Positions 60,419-64,000 of a DNA stretch of 64,000 nucleotides are shown here, piece after piece (within the stretch, counting starts at the first letter, position 1; every line of letters begins with the position of its first letter). Both the position numbers and the translations under genes were made by a program. A model generated the notes under the pieces. The model was not told the origin of the DNA and made no database searches. It saw only the letters and a program-made list of their open reading frames with translations. This DNA is from Phytohabitans maris (GTDB lineage: Bacteria > Actinomycetota > Actinomycetes > Mycobacteriales > Micromonosporaceae): the NCBI RefSeq assembly GCF_031085175.1, contig NZ_JAVHUY010000016.1:62001-126000 (forward strand). Reading direction: 5' to 3'.

Positions 60419-61284
60419 CCGACGAGACGGGCGGCTGGGCGCCGGCGAACGACGTGGAACGGGATCTCCAGCGGGCGACCGGCGACGGCGACATCGACGC
60501 GGTAATGAGCATCCTCGCCGTGGCGCCGCTCGTGGTGCCCGGCTACCGGGACGAGCCGGAGGCCCAGCCGGGCCGGCAGCGGCTGCTCACCCGCGAGCGC
60601 GACGGCGTGCCGTACTTGCTGGTCTTCACCTCGCCGGAGGCGATGCACCGGGCGGTGCCGGCCGACGGCTGGCGGGCGACGACCCTGACCGAGGTGGTCT
60701 GCGGTACGCCCGACGGGTGGGGGCTGGCGGTCAACCCGGTCACCCCGATCGGGGTTCTGGTCAAGCCCGAAGACGTGCCCGAGCTCGTGCCCACCGAGCG
60801 GACGATGCGCGGCTTCACCCCGGCCGGCGAGGTGGAGCGGCTGCTGCGCGACGCGCTCGTCGCCCCGGACGCCGAGGTGCTGCTCGACGTGCTGGTCACC
60901 GCCCAGGTGATCGTGCCGACCCAGGCGCTGGAGATGGATGGCGTGCTGGCGGTGCCGGTCTTCACGTCGGCCGAGCGCCACGAGGAGTGTCTCGGCGGGC
61001 GTGATCTGGACGTTCCGGTGGTGACGATCGATTTCATCTCGGTGCTGCGGCAGTGGCCGGGCGACGAGTACCGGCTCGCGGTCAACCCCGGTTCGCCGAT
61101 CGGCGTCACGCTGCCGGGGGAGCGGGTGCGGCACCTGGTGGCGTACGCGGAGCAGTTGGTGCGGCGGCGCCTCGGCGACGGGCCTCCGCCACCACCGCCG
61201 GTCGCGCCCTTCACCGGCCGCGAACCACCGCCGATCCACCTGCCGCCGAACGGTATCGGTGGGGCGCTGCGCGGTGAGGGCTGA
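60415..61284 (+). CDS. Double SseB-domain protein
   Basis: 289 aa with two SseB N-terminal-type domains. In the first, GVPYLLVFTSPEAMHRAVPA and WGLAVNPVTPIGVLV; in the second, GVLAVPVFTSAERHEECLGG and YRLAVNPGSPIGVTL. The repeated AVNP-x-(T/S)PIGV motif shows internal duplication. A Pro-rich tail (PPPPPPVAPFTGREPPP) ends the protein. SseB domains occur in type III enhancer SseB and in actinobacterial ESX loci. GTG start coupled to the SUKH gene. Confidence 0.85.
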   Translation: MTDETGGWAPANDVERDLQRATGDGDIDAVMSILAVAPLVVPGYRDEPEAQPGRQRLLTRERDGVPYLLVFTSPEAMHRAVPADGWRATTLTEVVCGTPDGWGLAVNPVTPIGVLVKPEDVPELVPTERTMRGFTPAGEVERLLRDALVAPDAEVLLDVLVTAQVIVPTQALEMDGVLAVPVFTSAERHEECLGGRDLDVPVVTIDFISVLRQWPGDEYRLAVNPGSPIGVTLPGERVRHLVAYAEQLVRRRLGDGPPPPPPVAPFTGREPPPIHLPPNGIGGALRGEG

Positions 61285-61352
61285 TACCCGATCTATGCGA
61301 GGATCATCTATTGTCGGAGCAGGCCCGATGGGCATAGGGGGAGGTGGGAGGC

Positions 61353-61775
61353 ATGGAGCGACCGCAATGGTCGGCAATTCGCGGCGTGATTGACGACCTC
61401 CAGCAGACCATCGAAAACGCGGCGCAGACGCGGCAGCAGATCATGGAGATCACCGGCACGGCGTGGTCCGACGACCGGCTGGTCAAGGCGGTGGTCGGCC
61501 CGCGCGGGCAGCTCATCGAGCTGGAGATCGACCCCCGCGTCTACCGCACGCCAAACTCCAAAGCGCTGGCCGCGTCGATCATGTCGACCGTGCGCGCGGC
61601 GGTCGAAGACGCCAACAAGCAGACGAAGGAAATCGTTGACAAGGTCATGCCCAAGGATCGTGGACTTGGTCTGATCGGAAAAACTGATTTCGACGTATTG
61701 ATGGAAAGTCACGACGCCGATCTGCCAAAGGCGCTGAAGAAGAACGAGGAGGACGGCCATGGGGTCCTACCTTGA
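61353..61775 (+). CDS. YbaB/EbfC-like protein of the ESX locus
   Basis: 140 aa. IDDLQQTIENAAQTRQQIME (coiled helix) and AVVGPRGQLIELEIDPRVYR match the YbaB/EbfC nucleoid-protein fold, which is also seen in ESX-linked EspL. DNA binding or a chaperone-like ESX role are both possible. ATG 61353 is 8 nt after GGGGGAGG; GTG 61344 overlaps that site. Its end overlaps the next gene by 17 nt. Confidence 0.85.
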   Translation: MERPQWSAIRGVIDDLQQTIENAAQTRQQIMEITGTAWSDDRLVKAVVGPRGQLIELEIDPRVYRTPNSKALAASIMSTVRAAVEDANKQTKEIVDKVMPKDRGLGLIGKTDFDVLMESHDADLPKALKKNEEDGHGVLP

Positions 61776-62028
61776 CATCCAGGACGACCCCAACGAGGTG
61801 AGCGGCACCGGCGCGATCCTGCGCGCGATCGGGACCTCCTTCCAGGGGCAGGCGCGGGGCATCCTCGCCGACATCAACGCGGTCAACGCCGAGCGCCCGT
61901 GGGGCAGCGGGCTCGACCGCGCCGGCGAGGGCCTGATCAGGCCCGCCGACAAGACGGTCCTGGCCATGACCGAGTACCAGGGCGTCGACGCCGAAAGCCG
62001 CACCAAGATCAACCAGACAAACGTCTAG
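61759..62028 (+). CDS. Small ESX-associated helical protein with YxxxD signal
   Basis: 89 aa. Two predicted helices flank PWGSGLD (residues 47-53), a WxG-like turn with one extra residue. YQGVD at residues 73-77 fits the type VII secretion signal YxxxD. It may be a secreted partner of the large protein encoded next. ATG with GAGGAGG upstream, inside the end of the YbaB-like gene. Confidence 0.75.
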   Translation: MGSYLDIQDDPNEVSGTGAILRAIGTSFQGQARGILADINAVNAERPWGSGLDRAGEGLIRPADKTVLAMTEYQGVDAESRTKINQTNV

Positions 62029-62085
62029 TGCGGTGGCCACTGACCTTTGCCGGCTTACCCGGTGAACGTCGGTGGCCACCGCACT
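62027..62085. terminator. Long stem-loop at the stop of the small ESX gene
   Basis: Perfect 14-bp arms (AGTGCGGTGGCCAC at 62027-62040 with 62072-62085) and an inner imperfect pairing (CCGG/CCGG) in the 31-nt spacer. It starts within the TAG stop. It could attenuate transcription before the large CpnT-like gene. Confidence 0.6.
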
Positions 62086-62256
62086 GGTCGGTGGCCGCCG
62101 CGCTCGGCACCACCGACCGGCCCGGGCGTACTCCGGGCGCGCGTGCCGGCGTGACGGTGGAGGGGGCGGGGCGAGTGGACTGGGACCGCCGCTACCCGGC
62201 CCGTGGCGTCGAGCGCCCGTACCGGGTGGGCTGAGCCGGCCGGGGGGAGGGGCCAG

Positions 62257-64000
62257 GTGAGCGGTAACGTCGCGGAAGACGCCGCCGATGCCGCCCTGGA
62301 GTCGGTGCGGCAGTGCTTCATCCAGATCAACGAGTGGATCCCGGTCCTCGGCGACTTCCTCGAAATGATCGCGCAGTGGCCGGAAGCCCGCCACGACCGC
62401 CTCTTCGACCTCGCCGACTCGTACCAGTCAGCCGCCGAGCTCTACGCCTCGCACCTGGAGGAGATCCGCGACTACATCCGCGACCTCTCGGTGTGGCAGG
62501 GCGACGGTGCCGCCCAGGCCGTCCAGCAGAGCATCCAGGGCTACCTGGACGAGACCGCGAGCCTGGGCGAGGCGCTCGGCTCGATGCAGCAACTCGTACA
62601 CGGCAAGGCGCTCGAGATCGAGAGCATGAAGTGGATGGCCGTCATCACGCTCGTGATGATGGTGATCGCGCTGATCCAGGCGATCATCACGATCTGGACC
62701 GGCATCGGCGCCGCCGCGGGTGCGGCCGCGATCGCGGCCGGCCGCGCGACCATCTACACCATCGCCCGGGAGCTGCTGCGCAAGCTGTGGCAGGAGACCG
62801 TCAAGGCGGGCATCCGGCGTTTCGTCCAGAGTGGAGTCCGCGGCGTCGGAGCGGCGGCGCTGCGCGGCGGCCTCGCGTACGCCGGCTTCATGGGCGCAAT
62901 GAAGGGCGGGATCATGCTGATCCAGGCCCTGGAGGGACACGACCCGTTCACCGAGGGCTGGGCCGGCCGGTTCGGCATGGAGCTCGTCGACAGCTTCATC
63001 GCGGGCTCGATCGGCGGCCCGCTGATGTTCGGCATCCACAGCCGGGTCACCGAGGCCGCGGCGTTCGGCCTCGGCCAGGTCGGCGACAACTTCCTCCAGA
63101 TCGGCCGGGACCGGCTGATCGACCAGCTGGGCCTGACCGACTGGGCCCAGCGCAACGGCGTCTACAGTGGAATGACCCTGGACGACGTCTGGGACTCGGT
63201 CACCCCGGCCGCGCTCCTCGGCGAGATCCTGAGCGAGCCAGGCGGGCGCCACCGGCCGAACGTGGTGACGCCGGCGCTCCACCAGGGCGTGGGCAACCTC
63301 TTCGGCGGCAACCAGGCTGATCTGGCCGGCCAGACGGGATTGCCGAGCCCGACTGGTCTGGCGGGGCAGACGGGCTCTCAGGGCTCGTCTTCGAGTTCGT
63401 CTTCCGGCGCTTCGTCTGGTTCCTCTTCCAGTCCTTCGTCCGGTTCTTCGTCTTCTTCGTCCGGTTCTTCGTCCGGCTCTGGGCGGGGTGGGTCTTCTTC
63501 TTCGTCCTCTGGTGGGTCTTCCTCGTCGGGTGGGCAGCGCTCGGGCGGCTCGTCGTCAACGAACGCGGAGGGGACTCCCCAGACCGGCACGCAGGTGCCG
63601 GCGACTCCCGACCCGGCGTCCCCTGGTGATGGGGCGTCCGCAACCCCGGACGGTGGGACGCCGGCTCCGCCGGATGCCGGCACGCCTTCCCCGCCGGATG
63701 GTGGGGCTCCGCCCTCTCCGGACGGCGGGACGTCATCCCCGGACAATGGGACGCGCTCTCCGGACAGCGGGACGCCCGCGAGGCTGGATGGTGGTTCGCC
63801 TGCCTTGCCGGATGGTGGCACGCCGGCGTCGCGTGACGCCGGCGCGCCTTCCTCGGCGGACGGCGGGAGGAGGGCGACGCCGGACGCCGGGACGCCTGAC
63901 GCTGGACGTACCGTCACGCCCGGCGGTGGGACGCCGGCGCCGACCACGGGGGACGGCACGACGCAGACCGCGAGCGGCGAGGGTGGGCAGTCGTCCGCCA
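62257..64000 (+). CDS. CpnT-like WXG100-fused large secreted protein, 3' truncated by window
   Basis: At least 581 codons with no stop before the edge. GTG 62257 with GGGGGGAGGGG upstream. Residues ~1-120 are a WXG100-like helical domain with VWQGDGAAQ (W80-G82). Hydrophobic and Gly/Ala-rich helices follow (residues ~125-165, 200-225 and 250-275), as in the N-terminal channel region of CpnT-type proteins. Residues ~375-433 are a Ser/Gly linker and ~448-568 a degenerate PD(G/A)GTP repeat. The toxin or effector domain expected at the C-terminus is outside the window. The Ser-rich part uses TCT/TCC codons unlike its surroundings. Confidence 0.85.
   Translation, partial: MSGNVAEDAADAALESVRQCFIQINEWIPVLGDFLEMIAQWPEARHDRLFDLADSYQSAAELYASHLEEIRDYIRDLSVWQGDGAAQAVQQSIQGYLDETASLGEALGSMQQLVHGKALEIESMKWMAVITLVMMVIALIQAIITIWTGIGAAAGAAAIAAGRATIYTIARELLRKLWQETVKAGIRRFVQSGVRGVGAAALRGGLAYAGFMGAMKGGIMLIQALEGHDPFTEGWAGRFGMELVDSFIAGSIGGPLMFGIHSRVTEAAAFGLGQVGDNFLQIGRDRLIDQLGLTDWAQRNGVYSGMTLDDVWDSVTPAALLGEILSEPGGRHRPNVVTPALHQGVGNLFGGNQADLAGQTGLPSPTGLAGQTGSQGSSSSSSSGASSGSSSSPSSGSSSSSSGSSSGSGRGGSSSSSSGGSSSSGGQRSGGSSSTNAEGTPQTGTQVPATPDPASPGDGASATPDGGTPAPPDAGTPSPPDGGAPPSPDGGTSSPDNGTRSPDSGTPARLDGGSPALPDGGTPASRDAGAPSSADGGRRATPDAGTPDAGRTVTPGGGTPAPTTGDGTTQTASGEGGQSSA

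Noticed and set aside
63378-63959. 193-aa minus-strand frame with GVPPSG repeats
   Set aside because: It is the reverse of the PDGGTP-repeat coding sequence in the CpnT-like gene.

Overview
The window comes from a high-GC actinomycete chromosome. GTG and TTG starts are common, gene pairs overlap by ATGA/GTGA, and many small actinobacterial families of unknown function are present (DUF7455, DUF3039, DUF3099, DUF4193, DUF3093, DUF3710, DUF3159, DUF3000, DUF2637). Protein style, the Spo0M and DUF2637 proteins and the type VII secretion locus suggest a Micromonosporaceae-type organism; that genus-level placement is inference. No rRNA, tRNA, CRISPR array, insertion sequence or prophage was seen.

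Layout. 0-13 kb: 5' end of a group-2 sigma factor, Spo0M, dtd, a methyltransferase with a cupin, a GSDH-type lipoprotein, an HhH-GPD protein, a BrnT/BrnA-like toxin-antitoxin pair, pseudouridine catabolism (psuG-psuK), small DUF proteins, a TRIC channel and an SF2 helicase. 13-26 kb: principal sigma factor sigA, then suhB-like, cei-like, DUF4193, DUF3093, dut, DUF3710, OB-fold, DUF3159, two TrkA/RCK proteins, an APC K+ permease and a TrmA-type RNA methyltransferase. This order follows, as I recall it, the Mycobacterium tuberculosis Rv2703-Rv2689c block. 26-33 kb: a four-gene CUT1 sugar ABC transporter sits between the methyltransferase and dxs. 33-49 kb is more variable: a DUF2637 protein, three tandem membrane-anchored beta-propeller paralogues, a two-component system, a Phd/RelE pair, htpG, a Kef-type antiporter with a binding lipoprotein, and fadBA. 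49-58 kb: RNase D, a trypsin-like protease, a proline-rich coiled-coil membrane protein, DUF3000, hemE, an SDR, hemY, hemQ, a GNAT protein and a CBM48-like protein; the rnd-DUF3000-hemE-hemY-hemQ order is again conserved in actinobacteria. 58-64 kb: a type VII (ESX) substrate locus with two WXG100 proteins, a SUKH-domain protein, a double-SseB protein, a YbaB-like protein, a small YxxxD-bearing protein and a large CpnT-like protein cut by the window edge.

Two layers of non-coding structure stand out. First, there are three families of dispersed perfect or near-perfect hairpins (A: five copies, B: two, C: two). Family A sits exactly at gene ends, usually between convergent genes, keeps its stem through compensatory changes, and in three cases supplies the stop codon of the neighbouring gene. 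Second, about a dozen genes have a TANNNT hexamer 6-8 nt (mostly exactly 7 nt) before the start codon and no Shine-Dalgarno sequence, the signature of leaderless transcripts. This fixed several start codons, including a 28-bp divergent promoter between an SDR gene and hemY. The two sigma-factor genes share a 122-bp block of perfect DNA identity that stops abruptly, which suggests gene conversion.
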